A DNA stretch of 64,000 nt from Mugil cephalus (taxonomy: Eukaryota; Chordata; Actinopteri; Mugiliformes; Mugilidae): positions 5,796,413 to 5,860,412 of the forward strand of contig NC_061783.1 in the NCBI RefSeq assembly GCF_022458985.1. Reading direction: 5' to 3'. Both the position numbers and the translations under genes were made by a program. Every line of letters begins with the position of its first letter. Position 1 is the first letter of the stretch. This document shows, one piece after another, positions 49,688 through 62,000 of this stretch. The notes under the pieces were generated by a model. It saw only the letters and a program-made list of their open reading frames with translations. It was not told the DNA's origin and made no database searches.

Positions 49688-52600
49688 ATGTCCAGTGAAG
49701 TGCAGCCGAGGCCGGACGACAGCCCCAACACCAGTGGGGGTAGCTCGGACGCCGAGCAGAGGGAGGCAGCTCCTCCAGAGCAGCCCGGCCCAGAGCAGCG
49801 GGACCAGACCCAGCCCAAGAAGAAGGAGGCCAAAATCTCCAGCAAGACTGCTGCCAAGCTCTCCACCAGCGCCAAGAGGTAGATCTGCTGCACTCAGTAT
49901 CTTTTACTCGGCCTCCTCCGCTGGGCGCGTGCCCATGCTGCCCCGGATGGCTCTGTTTAGCTACTCGAGTGGTGATCTGTCACTGGTTCTCTCTGCTCAG
50001 ATAGCATCATCTGCCAATCACGACGGTTGATGATGTGAAGCGCTGAGTCAGTTGTCAAAACAGCCATGTCAATTTAATACTAAACAAAACTTTTGAAATT
50101 GAATGGAAAGAAAATATCAGCAAATCCATGAGGTCATTGATTAATAGATACAATGGAAATATGTTAAATGATAACTCAGCAGCCACTGGCTTTTATTAAA
50201 TAGACTTTTTTGGCACCGTGCATTGGCAAGATGGAAAGGGCCTTTCTTCCAAAACAAAACACCGAACATAAAAGCATCACTTTCTGGGCACCAGAGAATT
50301 TTCCGCAGAAAGCTCCACAGACATCAAAGCTGGCTCATTGGGGTGATGAATTTTTAATGTCTTTGTTAATCTTGTTGTCACGCCTTAGTGCTATGTGCTA
50401 ACTCAGTTCCCATGTCCTTTTTTCAGAGAAAACAATGCGAGGGAGTTCTGGAAATGTGATTGTGCAAAAATCTGCTCCATGTTATGTTAATAGCTGTTTT
50501 AATCTCGTATTTTCATACAGCAATGAATAAATGTTTGAGCCATTTAAAGTCAAGTGATGGTATTTTTAACAATCATCCCGCGTTCCCACTTAAGGAGCCA
50601 GGATGTAGAAGAAGAACAAATGCATCACTTCGGTCCTCCCATAGAGTCCTAGCAAAGGGAGAAGCACTCACCAATAAACCACCATTTATGAAAACATTTA
50701 ACAGCTGACCTTTCAAACTTTTGTGCAATGCCTCAATGTTTGACATTGTCGCGTGTAATTATGGTTAAACAATAGTGTATCTAAATAAGTCTTTGCTCTT
50801 TGAAAACATCACCAGACTACTTTGAGTAATCTTAAAATGGCTTTAAGCTGTGGTGGAAACATAGATAACACAGGGGGGGAAGAAATCTTTAGCTCCTTGA
50901 AAATTTCACAGACATTTGTCCAAATGGCTTTTGGTGGAAACTCAGCTACAGAGAACATGCAATAGTTTGTGGATTAAGGCAGCGTCAGTGTTTTCTGTCT
51001 CCCCCCATAATCCCCATGATATGGAGGTACAGGTCATACCATGTGCTGCAGCACGCTTTGTTCTGTGTATAGCTTAATATAGTTCTTTCTGAGGCTGGCT
51101 GTATGCTTGGATTTCTCATCCTACTGCAGAATGAGTGTTGGACCAGACAAAAACTTCCCTGACGGTTTTGCGCGGTGGATAATCTAAACATCAAAACCCC
51201 TGCGCAGTACTCCGCTCTGCCCCCCTGCATACCAAATCACGTTTAAAGGCTGCCGGAATATGATGTGCACCATTGGGAGTGAATGCATCATTTTCACCAG
51301 AAAGAGCAAACCAGGACCAGAGGTTTTTTTTTTGCATGAACTCACTCTTGGTGTCCCAGTGTTCCCTGATGGCGCACATAGCTGATTCAGTTTGTAACCA
51401 GTTTATGGCCGATTGAAGCTGAATATGTTGGTGTGGCGACAAAAAGAAACAGCTGTCGTTATCCGATGGGGCAATGAGCGGACCAAGCAGCACGGTCTTG
51501 TGTTGATGCTGATACAAGAGCTGCTCAGATAATAGCCTTTGTTATTTTCTGCACCGTAGCACTCGTCGGCAGCTGTAGCGCTCATAGGTGGTGCCATGCT
51601 AGGAGCGGTAGAAGCAGCACCAAAGTAAAGGCACAGTATTAAATGGTAATGGTAAATGGTCTTGCTTTTATATAGCACTTTTACAGTCACACACACATCC
51701 ACCCATTCACTCACACACCAGTGTCAGTTGCACTGGGAGCAGCTGGGGCTTTAGTGTCTTGCTCAAGGACACTTGGGCATATGGCGCATTCGGTTCGTGG
51801 ACAACCTGCTCTACCTACTGAGCCACAGTCGTCCCAACAAGGTCTGACAACTAACTGGACTAAGGGTCATATGTGAGAGAAAAGCAAGCGCCTTCCTTTG
51901 TGAGTTGACCACAAACCCGCTGCCTTGCAAAATAACACCTCTCATACTGTCCTAGGGAAAATACAGTATTGCCAAGTCTTGCAAATACAGTCTTTCTGTG
52001 ACATTGTCTCCCAGGGACATATAACTGATCTAATGAAAACTGTTTCCATAGTGAAAATTGACAATGGTAATGACATCTTATTTGCAATGACAATGACATT
52101 TACTTCTTTAAAGTAAGGTTGACAAGCAATAAGTCGTTTCGTCACTTCTCAGTACTAGCTCCTATAATAAATCATCAGCTGCCAGACACGCAAACCAAAG
52201 CTTTCCATTCTAAAAACTATGCTCAGATGGTATTGACTTATTTGCATTTGTTGAGGCATGCAAAATGTAGTAGTTTAGTGCGTGCAGTGTCTCGAGGGAT
52301 TATCAACCAAAATGAGCTGCGCTACATTAGAGAAAGCAAGTGTTTTGGTTAACGGGGTTGTGCAAAACAGCGACAAACCAACGGTGTAATCACAAGTACT
52401 CTTCCCTTTGGATTCCCCCAGCTTTGTTCATTGCACCACTCTCCCTAACGGGTCCCCGGCTTCAGTCATCCAAATGTGCCACCTCAGGAAATACTGCAGA
52501 TAAAATTACACCGCACGCACTCAAGCTGAGAATGACTCCATAACCGTGGAGATTGTATTACAGGCTCCCTTGCAAATATATGTCTTTTTTTTTCCCTCCT

Positions 52601-55600
52601 TTCCCGTCCGAGTCGCACGCAGTCATTTCCCCCACCGAGGCGAGTTTAAAAGAATATCCTCCCGTGGACACTCTTGTCCTGGTATGTATCGTCAACCTGT
52701 GATACACATTCCATTCCAGCCGTCCCTTCATGATGAAGTGTTGTAGTTGACTTCTTTATACCAGTATTCATTTAGCCGACTTTCACTTATAACCTCACAC
52801 AGGGGAGTAGCAGCAGCTGGTATTTGGTTTGTTTTCATGTACACAAACCCGTAGTGAATGACTATACCAGTACCCTTCCACCCAGTCACCCAGTGGTGGT
52901 GTTTAAAGGCCTGATTTTTTCACCATTTTTCCTGTATTTGATAGAAAGTAGTGACACTGGCAGGAAATCAGGGAAAATGAGTTGGAATTGCATGCAACAA
53001 AGCTGTCAGGCCACTTGCCATTGTACAAGATGAAGCAGTGATGGAATCCATTACAGAACAATCAGAGTGTTTTGCTTCCTTCAAACCAGCCAACAACAGC
53101 TTGTAAAATCTTTACCTAAGAACTCTGTCAGTTGCATCTTTCCAAAATGTTTAGACAGGATAATCCCCGACCACATGCTTGTAGTGAGATCATTTGACTT
53201 CATTCTATATCAGGCTTCAAAGTTCTGTAATGTTCAATTTATTATGAAAAATCGCCACGTGTTTCCGAATATCTATTCGTCATCATCACTTTAATGGCAG
53301 CAGCGCTGCAGCAGCATGGGCTCGTGGTATTGATTGATTGATTCCCAGCGTGGATGGTATTCCAAAGAGCTGTAGCTCTGCAAATGTTTTCTTTTTTTTT
53401 CGGGTTGAGGTCTGGTAGAGGAATATCCATCCCCGAAACAAGGCTGAAACAAGACAACTTGTACGAACTTGTTTTTTTTTTTTCCCCTGAAGATGCTTCA
53501 CCACTAATCCGAACGGATTCTTAACTTCTGAATGGCTGGGGAGTTAAGGTATTTGCTAATAGCATCTGTGGATGGTGTGCACTTGAAACTCATATGGCTC
53601 AGATCCCTGAATACCTAGTCCAGATGCCTTTGTTTTAGCCTTTAGTCTTTTGGATGTGCCCTGACTTGGATGACTGAGAATCTTCACAGATGTAGAGGGT
53701 GATCCATGACAGTCAGTTCTCTCTGGTCTTCTTTAGCGCTTCAAGGCTTTGAGGTGTGTTTGGGCTCATTATCCTGCCACAGTATAAATCCTTCCCCATA
53801 AATATGCAAACCAGTGGGTGCAGCATGTCTGTGAATATTGGAGTGCTACTTTTCCTTGGTTAGGGCGGAGTTGATTTGTTACAAGTTTTTCACCGTATTT
53901 CACTTTGGGGTTGATGTGCTGTGACAATCATTCTCTCTCGTGTTCATATATTTTGGTGCCATGTTTCTAAATGTTACCCTGCTGCTTTGTAAGTAATGTT
54001 CTCCTGGAAACCTGAAGCACAGCCATATTTATAACAGGTGACCAATAGCATCTGATATGAAATCCAAATCTAAAGCAAAATAATTACATAACATTCCCTT
54101 AATTGTATGCGTGTATCTACAAATCTGTTTATTGCTTTTCCAGTGCCAAAACTGCTGAGAGAATGCCTTCTGGATGTTGTCCTTCAACAATGTCAGTTTA
54201 AGTTACATCAATCAGGTTTGTCCTAAATGGTGTCAGATCTTCAAACAAACGCAGCCCATTTAAATAATTCTTCACTTCTTCAAACAAAACAAACATTTGA
54301 GCAGATTTTCAAGCATTTGCATAAATATACCACATATTCAAAGTAGTAAACAGTTTGTTTTGGTTCAAAAACTTTATTCTTGACCTGAGACCTGACCGGC
54401 AATTAGAAATTAAAAAATGGAAAATGTTGAACTTGTTCTGGGGTATTTAGTCGTGCCTCATGGAACCATCATCATCTGAAGAAATCTCCCTAAAACACTC
54501 TCTCTACGTGTTAAATTAAATGAATTGTGGGAATGAATAAATTCACATTTCTCGTGTTTTCATATCATGTCATTGTGTGGCTACCACACTAATCTCTTAC
54601 TTGCTTAGTTGCGCTAGCTGCTGCATGGCTGAAATTTCAACCAAATTATCACTTGTTTCCACTTTATTAATTAATGCATTTCATCTAATTACAGTGCATT
54701 GAGGTTTAATTCACACACTATTTGCGCCGGCTTTAATTAGCTTCTCCACACTTCCAATATCATTATTGACCACCACACATTGGTTTCCTATTTTTCTTTT
54801 AATTACTGTTTGAAATGAGTAAAATCGCGCTTCATTATAGATACTCTCACACGCCATTGATTCTCTCAGCCGCTCCTCGGCCCGCGCTCCTCGGAGCTGT
54901 AGCTAATAAAGAGTGAGACGTAGGAGAGGACAGCCACAGCCAAGGGAGGGAGAGCGAACAGCAGCTAGGGCAGAAACAACAGGTATTATTACATAATCGA
55001 TTAAGGAAAGTGTAGGTGTGCCTCGTCCACGTAGACAACCTCCCCATGCTGCTTTCATCTCAAAGGGAGCGATTGCTGAGATTGTGATTAACCAAACCTT
55101 TATGTAGGATGCAAATGTGGCATCAGCCATGTTTACATATCCATTTTGAATCTTTAATTTGTCATTATTTTGTGTTGTTGTTTTTCACGTTGACCTGACA
55201 CAAACCCCTTTGACAGCTCAGAGCTGCTGTGCATGTAAAAATACCCACAGACTATATGGTGCAGATCAGGATAAAGTGGATCCTGGTAATTGGGGATCTT
55301 CTATTTAATGTGTGGTTACCATATTGTTAGCAACATACCAAATGAAACCACTGAGATCCTGAAACAGACCTGGAAACAATAATTCCACAGCTCTTTCATC
55401 AGAAGGTGAAACTTTATTTCCTTTTATTATTCTTGGAAAACATAATAAGTGCATCTTATTGTAGAATTTTGTAAATGAATTTGAGTCTTTCTTTTTTTTA
55501 ATCAACACAATAAGTTTCAGAGGTACAATAGTCGCCAATCACCACTACTTACTGCATGGTAAATACTTACATACGACTTGAAAACAGCTCATCCGTTCTA

Positions 55601-56348
55601 TAATGGCTTAGAAAATGTTTCACCGTAACCTTTAACAGGCTTTGAATGTCAACAAACCAGGAAAGGGGAAAGAAACACAGATGCTTAGTGATGCGTACTG
55701 TAGATGCACCATGGTCACGAAGGAACCCCCGGTGTAAAACGTTGCTCTGTGATAAAATAAGTCAGGAGTGGTCCTCTCTGCACATGAGAAAATAGCCGCA
55801 GCCTTTACAGCTGATTGAGTGGTTGTAAAGTACCACCTGGCTTCTGCATCCGTGCAGGCAAATCATTGGCATTTAATGAATACTTAACCAGGGAGACGTT
55901 TGACCCCTCTACGGTCTGTTCATTAAACATTATGTGCCCTGTGTGAAAATGCTCCCAACAGCTTCCCGAAAGTACGAGAGATGCGGCAAGACCGTGATCG
56001 GCGGCGAAATTAATTGACCCGGTTATAGTAGATAGGATTCCTTCATCTAACATGGCCTTTTGACATCAATATCAACGTGGACAAGTGTGCCTCAAAAATG
56101 GCAAATATTCCTCCGTGCATCCCCGTGTTAACCTTGCGTGGCGCCGCCTGTTCCTGTGTTCAATCACAGTGCTCAGGAGCTCATTAGAAAATCAATGAGG
56201 TATTCAATGTGTACACTCACAGATTGATTTCACAGGCGGGATTTATGTAACTGTCTGTGAGAGCGTGATTATAACGCGCATCCTCCTCTCTTTTCAGAAT
56301 CCAGAAGGAGCTAGCGGAGATAACCTTGGACCCGCCACCAAATTGCAG
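49688..56348 (+). CDS. ube2e2: Ubiquitin-conjugating enzyme E2 E2-like, N-terminal two coding exons (3' part off the right edge)
   Basis: UBE2E enzymes are class III E2s, with an N-terminal extension before the UBC core, and transfer ubiquitin in partnership with E3 ligases. Visible coding exons: 49688-49878 and 56298-56348, phases joining Arg 64, for 80 residues. The start [20 protein letters not shown] is followed by a Glu/Pro/Gln-rich stretch, [20 protein letters not shown], and the beginning of the UBC fold, [28 protein letters not shown] and [16 protein letters not shown] are as in UBE2E2; UBE2E3 has KLSSKTTAKL and UBE2E1 is shorter, so E2 is preferred. The catalytic Cys exon is not in the window. 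The first coding exon begins at 49681 after CGTCCTGCAG. Confidence 0.9.
49879..56297 (+). other. ube2e2 intron 2
   Basis: A 6.4-kb intron holding a SINE copy (51645-51834) and an AT-rich block at 54640-54790 with several ATTA sites (TTATTAATTAATGCATTTCA) that looks like conserved non-coding DNA. Short open frames here show no protein similarity I recognise. Confidence 0.65.
51645..51834 (-). repeat. SINE-like dispersed repeat with tRNA-like head
   Basis: The minus strand starts GACTGTGGCTCAGTAGGTAG, runs through AGTGTCCTTGAGCAAGACAC, and ends in TATATAAAAGCAAGACCATT and duplicated ATTTACCATT. It is the longer relative of the copy at 3741-3893; both share GGCTCAGTAGGTAGAGCAGG. Confidence 0.65.
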
Positions 56349-58947
56349 GTAGGAGCCTGTTGATCGTGCGCTTTTAAAAGGGCTGTTTGCCGTGGCTCCT
56401 GAGGCGCTGTTGTTTGTGTGTGTGAGCTGTGTGAATGGCCTGTGCCGGTCACGTGAACAGCACAGGTAGACATGTGCGCTTGCATCTGCAGCGGAAGTGT
56501 GACGAATGGTCTTTGTGAGCTGACAGAGGTTTGAACCCGACTTGTGCTGAAAATTGAAATAAATATCAGTGTGATAGACCGTGTTTACTATTAGGATCGC
56601 CGTAGCAACAATGATGTGTTTGTTCACGCTCCATAAAGGCAGGAAAGCCTTCTTCTGCTCGACTGGTTTGCATGGTTCCTTTTTTTTTTAATCGAGTGTG
56701 TTGAAAGGCTGATTTGCAATCCTGCCGCAGCCTGCCGATCAAGACCTGAGTAAGAGCTTTCTTTGTGTTCATTTTTTTTCTTTTGAGTCTGAATTTGTTA
56801 TTCTCCTCCAGCCGATGACTTATGGGACCGGTGTTAGAGGGCGTTTTGAGATGTGACATTACAACCTCACATTGTAAGCCAAGCAATCAGCAAGCCAGTG
56901 AAGTCCAGGCATTTCCTGGAGGGCTGAGAAGGCAGGAAAGTTCAGTGATGTACACGCTCCATGCTTGATGTGTGAAACTTGAAGATGACTGCTTTTGCTT
57001 TACATGAACTGGCAAGTTATGGCTTTATAGTATATCATTTACAAGGCAGCAACGGGGCTGACATCATCATTTTTATACATGCATGCAAAACGTATGAAAA
57101 GGGCCTCAACAGTGTACACCCAAACTGAAATAGCAGGTATATGATGTGATATGCTGTTGTATTTATTACTCACTTGGAATTTAATTTAGCTCCTGAAACT
57201 GGAACCTAGAAGCAGATCAAGCAAAGGAGGCTGAAACAAGTTTGCATAGTGAAACGGAACTAAACCTTAACCTCTAACCACTGAAACAAATGCCCAGACA
57301 CAAGGCCAAACAGCCAGCTTTTCTCCAAGCTCTCTCCTCTTTCTATGCAGAGAGCTTTGGAAGGCAGGAGAACCACACGGAGGCCCCGTGGAAACTGTTT
57401 TCCACCGAGTTCCTGATATTAGTCTGTTAAACACAGTCCGTCAGGTTGGTCACTTTCGAGCACTTCGGCCATCTCTGGTTTCATATTACTTCACATAAAT
57501 AAGGTCCCGCTGAGCTCAATGCAGTGAGGTGAGAACTGATATTGGACTCAATTGACAACAGAATCAAAAGTAGCTGTAGTTGGTTTGAGTTCTGAACATT
57601 TCAGTTTGTATAAATGTGAATAGATTATTCAATCTGGCAGCCCAAGATTATTTTGAGTTACTGTAGGAAGGATCCTTACATGAGAACTGTTGTGTCCCTT
57701 GTTTGTGTCGATTTTAAACTGTGCTGCATGGCTCGTTAGCTGGCTCGTCATGTCAGTGAATGGGTGTAACATTAAAGTGTCCTTGTTGAAAAGTCTGTAG
57801 GGCCGACAGACACATACTTGGAGAAAAACCTTCTAACTTGCAAGAACAGAACAAGTAAATTACTGTGCTGCTTGTGGTGTAGATGAACAGCTAAAGTGTT
57901 TTTTAAGAGGTGAAGAGTAACAGAAATGATCAAGGAACTATCTGTCACCATCACAGACTGTTTGTTGACACTCCTATCTCAAAGACAAGGCTAATCTGTC
58001 TTAAGCAAGCCATTATGCTTCTTTACAAATGACAGCAGAGGGAAATTTCACGGGCAGACTTTTGTATAAAAACGACATGCGTTGGGGGTAAAAAGAGGCT
58101 TCCTCGAAGAATGTCCACACTGAAAGGAGCCCTCGTGACTAATGGATTGATCCCGGCTTCAGTGAAAAATGAAGGCCCAGGCTGCTTGAGTGCATTGCAG
58201 TGGCAGTCAGAGATGCAAAGACGGCGTTGGCACGGCACTACTTGATGTGTAGATTTCTGTATTCATATGCCCCTTGGGGTATTTGCCTCACTCTAACATC
58301 TTCCCAATTCCCCTACGAGGCTGTCACATCCCCAGCGTTTGATTTAAGCTATATTTTTTCAGCGCAACAATCCCGATTCAGGCCCTTAATTTTGCGCAAT
58401 AAACGAGGCACAGTCCCACATTGCGAACGTAAAAACCCTCCGCCGAGATAAATTCCCTTAAACCGTACTGTACCTTCTTGCGCGCGGTGCCTGTTTGAAC
58501 AAAAGGCTCCTCGTCTCCCCGGCCCCTTTCTTCACCTACTAATTGATCTGACAGTGTTAAATAGGCTGCGCTCACAGAGAGACATCAGATGTGAGGGGTT
58601 ATGAACGGACGCTGTGATGCAGCTCATTACCCTACAGGCTTCGGTTCTTTTTTCTTTTTTTTTTCTTCTTCCCCCCGCCTGCCACAATAAAGCACGGCTC
58701 ATGATCACAGCCGCTCCTGCAAACATCCTCTCTGGCTCATTTTCTACATTCCCTTTCTCCGCTGAAGGAAACATACTGTAATCCCTCTTGGGAATGAAAA
58801 AAAAAAAAAAAAACAACACCTTTAACTTTCGCTGAAACAGCTTGCCTTGTTACATAGATCATTTGGCTTCATTTTAAGAGGACTTAGCGACATTTTTGGA
58901 TCCATACGAGGAAGTATTTCTCATCATTCTTTTTAATCATCTTTGTC

Positions 58948-58996
58948 ACCCTTCCAGAGAGTAATTAATTGAATGTGACAAGCGCTCTGGAAGGGT
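58948..58996. promoter_or_regulatory. 12-bp perfect inverted repeat around an AT-rich loop
   Basis: ACCCTTCCAGAG (58948-58959) and CTCTGGAAGGGT (58985-58996) are perfect inverse complements, separated by 25 bases including GTAATTAATTG. It could be paired binding sites flanking homeodomain sites, or a small hairpin. Confidence 0.4.
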
Positions 58997-59058
58997 ATGT
59001 AAATAGCCCCCACACCAGACACATTGTATTAGTGTGGCGCTTGGTTGGCCTTCCTTGC

Positions 59059-59060
<2 letters not shown>

Positions 59061-59089
<29 letters not shown>
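59061..59089 (+). repeat. (TG)n microsatellite
   Basis: Fourteen uninterrupted TG units in ube2e2 intron 3. Confidence 0.97.
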
Positions 59090-59093
<4 letters not shown>

Positions 59094-62000
59094 CATAATT
59101 ACCATATCCTTTCATGATAGTCCTGGCAGCGTTTTGATAAGAATCCCCCATCGGCTGACGGGAAACAATGTGCGGACTCCGAGGGGGAATTGGCCACGCA
59201 CTCTCTCTCGCTGTAATTTGTGCTCGCTTTCCTTCGCTCCCTCTCCCTCTTAATCCCAGTAAGACTCTGTGTGTTCCAGAGGAGTAACTTCCCAGTGAAG
59301 ATCTTAAGGAATGAAAACAATAAGGCAGATGAGGGAATGGGCCCGGGGTGGGGTGAACGAGAGAAATCTGAATTCATCCGTGACGTCGGGCTGTAGATGC
59401 GATTGACTCATCTCAGGGGAGGGTGATGGCCGCTGGGCTCAGCTCAGGTGGTTTTACGTTGGTCGTCCAGGTGTCAAAGTGTGGAAAAAAAGAAAATTAA
59501 CGTCTATGTTAATGCTAATCATGCGATAGTCCACAGCTGAAGAACTACTCTTAGCGGTGTTAAGCTACAGAGGGAGTCTAATACGGTCAGCTGTGATGAG
59601 TGCAGATCATGTTTTAACAGTTCCATAAACAGCGTAAAGTCCTGGTGGAGAGTTGTATGTCAAAGGCAGTAACGTGTCACAGCGTTTCCCACAGCTGCGA
59701 GCAGGGCTCTTTAAAGAGCGTCTAATCCTCCAAGGATTCTGTTAGTTTGCTTCAGTGGCCCCAGTGAGATGTGGTCTAAATCAAAATGAAGTGATCTTGC
59801 TGCTTCATCCGAGGTTGTTTATGACACGGCAACAACCTGAAGTCGGGCTGCTGTTAACAGCTTTTCAAGGCCAATTAATCTGCCTCTTATTATATTTTCT
59901 GCCTTTAATTAATTAATCCTCTTGTCAGTATGTGAGAAAAGAAGAGAAAAATGACCATCTCGGACCCTTGAGTTCAAGCTGATGTTCTTATGTTCGTCTT
60001 CTAATGCCTTGAATTTTAAAGATTGAATTTACTGCCATTAATGAGAAAGATGAGAATGATGCGTGTAAAACATGGGATTAGTTGTCAAAGGTTGCACGTT
60101 TCTGCTCGCTTATTTGCAAGTATTTGTAAACCATTATTTAACTGTTTAACTGTCAGTAAATATAAGGAAATGGTCAGAAAATGAAAATGATTGTTAGTTG
60201 CACGCATTTGTTTAGCCACGGTGATAAACCAGTATGTTAGTCTTGTTAAACTATGAAAAATCTGTGGTACACCAGTGCATTTCCCTCAGCGCGCGCCACA
60301 ATGCAAACAACGGCTCAGCTGCACATTCTAGTGTGTTATGCCAGAAGTGACTCATATGGCCTCAAGCCACTCGCCTCAAGCAGCGACGCGGCGAACATGA
60401 AATAAATGTGTGACTGTGGTGATAATAAAACATCATTACGTCTAATAGGACAAACATCACCGGCTCACTAAATCGATGATGGAGCGAGTCAGGTCCCATT
60501 GACAGGTGAACCGTCCAATAAAAATATGAACTAAGGTTATATTTTAACTTGGGCATTATCGTATCAAATCTCTATGCGCGCTGGAGTCAGACAGGCTTAA
60601 AATGAGACTGCTCTCTGTGTGATGACGGCAAAGATTAACTGGCCAGCTTTCTCGTGCCAGGCTCCACCGTCTCCAAAGTGTTTCCTACTAAATTTATTCC
60701 GGACTGACCCAAGTCTGCTGCCATCGGCTCCCAAAATATCTTGATAAAACGCGCCGAGCCTAAACTCTTCTGGTGTATTCACCTTAAAGCAAACGTGGAC
60801 TGTGACTGATGATGTTTCACGGGATTATGAGAACTCAAATATACAGAATGCAGTTTTATGAAAATAGCAGCGTGGTATTGTTTTCAGGATGAATATTAGA
60901 ACCAACAAGGCTGAAAAGATGCTTTCAGGTGTTTGGGAGGTATATTTATAGCACCACTGACTTACCATACATATATCTCCCATAAGTGTGTCTCGTGAGA
61001 AGTCTCTGAGAAGAACTTAGGAAAACTCTAATTCATAATAGTCAAAAACAGAAGTCTTGAATTGCCGTCATAAGGGTTCCTAGTCAGAGTGTCAAGAATG
61101 CCAGTTTTAAACATGTCATGAAAATGGAAAGTGTGAATTCCTCTGGCCTCATTTTGTCTTCAGTAGTTTCTCTGTGATTGACAGACTAAAAACAAGTGGA
61201 GGATGTTGCTGACTCTTGCACAGTATTGCTTGTCAGCTCGTTTTAAGTTGTTATAAAACAATATAAATGGAGCTTTCGCTAAAGAGATGATGAATGCAAA
61301 CGCCGACTTAATGCACTGTGCATGTAAGAAGTGACTGAGAAAACCTTTTATCTGAGGGCAGCCAAAGACGTGCTGTACGGAACACTATCCGAGACGATAA
61401 GAGGCATTTCATGCAATATGTGACATTGTCGTTATTTCACGCTGTCTACAGATGCAGCCCCTTACAGACAGTGCTGAGCTGCTCTAAGCAGCTGTGAGCA
61501 GAAGGGACACAGAAGGCTGTAGCTGGCTTCATTACGTGCTTTTACAAGTCTTCTGTGCACGGCTTTGTGTTTCCTGTTCGTTCTCCTGGTTCACCAGACA
61601 TCGTGGCTGGTCAGTAATGCTAATATGTAAATGAGATGTAAAATCAGCATGTAGCCAAATCGTTTTTTTCCATTCACTTTTATCGGGATTTGTGAAACGC
61701 ACCTTAGCCTGCCCTCTAATAATTAATGCAGATCTCAGGGTGCGAGAAGAAAGAATGAACCGTCACCTATAATGGAGGTCAGTAGGAGACCAACAGTGAA
61801 TTGTTGCCTCAGGTGGTTAATCAGGCCGTGGCCGGTAATGAGCTCATTATGACTCGGTGTATCTCGATGACACCGGAGCTGAAAACGGTCTCAGACGAGT
61901 GTCACCTTTATTTGAAGTGTTTTCAAGCTTCATTATTTCATTAAAAAGAGACTCGAAAGGTTAAGATGAACTGGTTTTCGCTCAGAAAAATGCATAGATT

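Noticed and set aside
49569-50030. 153-codon frame over the first ube2e2 coding exon
   Set aside because: It is out of frame with the protein that matches UBE2E2; the exon ends at 49878 with a splice donor that joins correctly to 56298.
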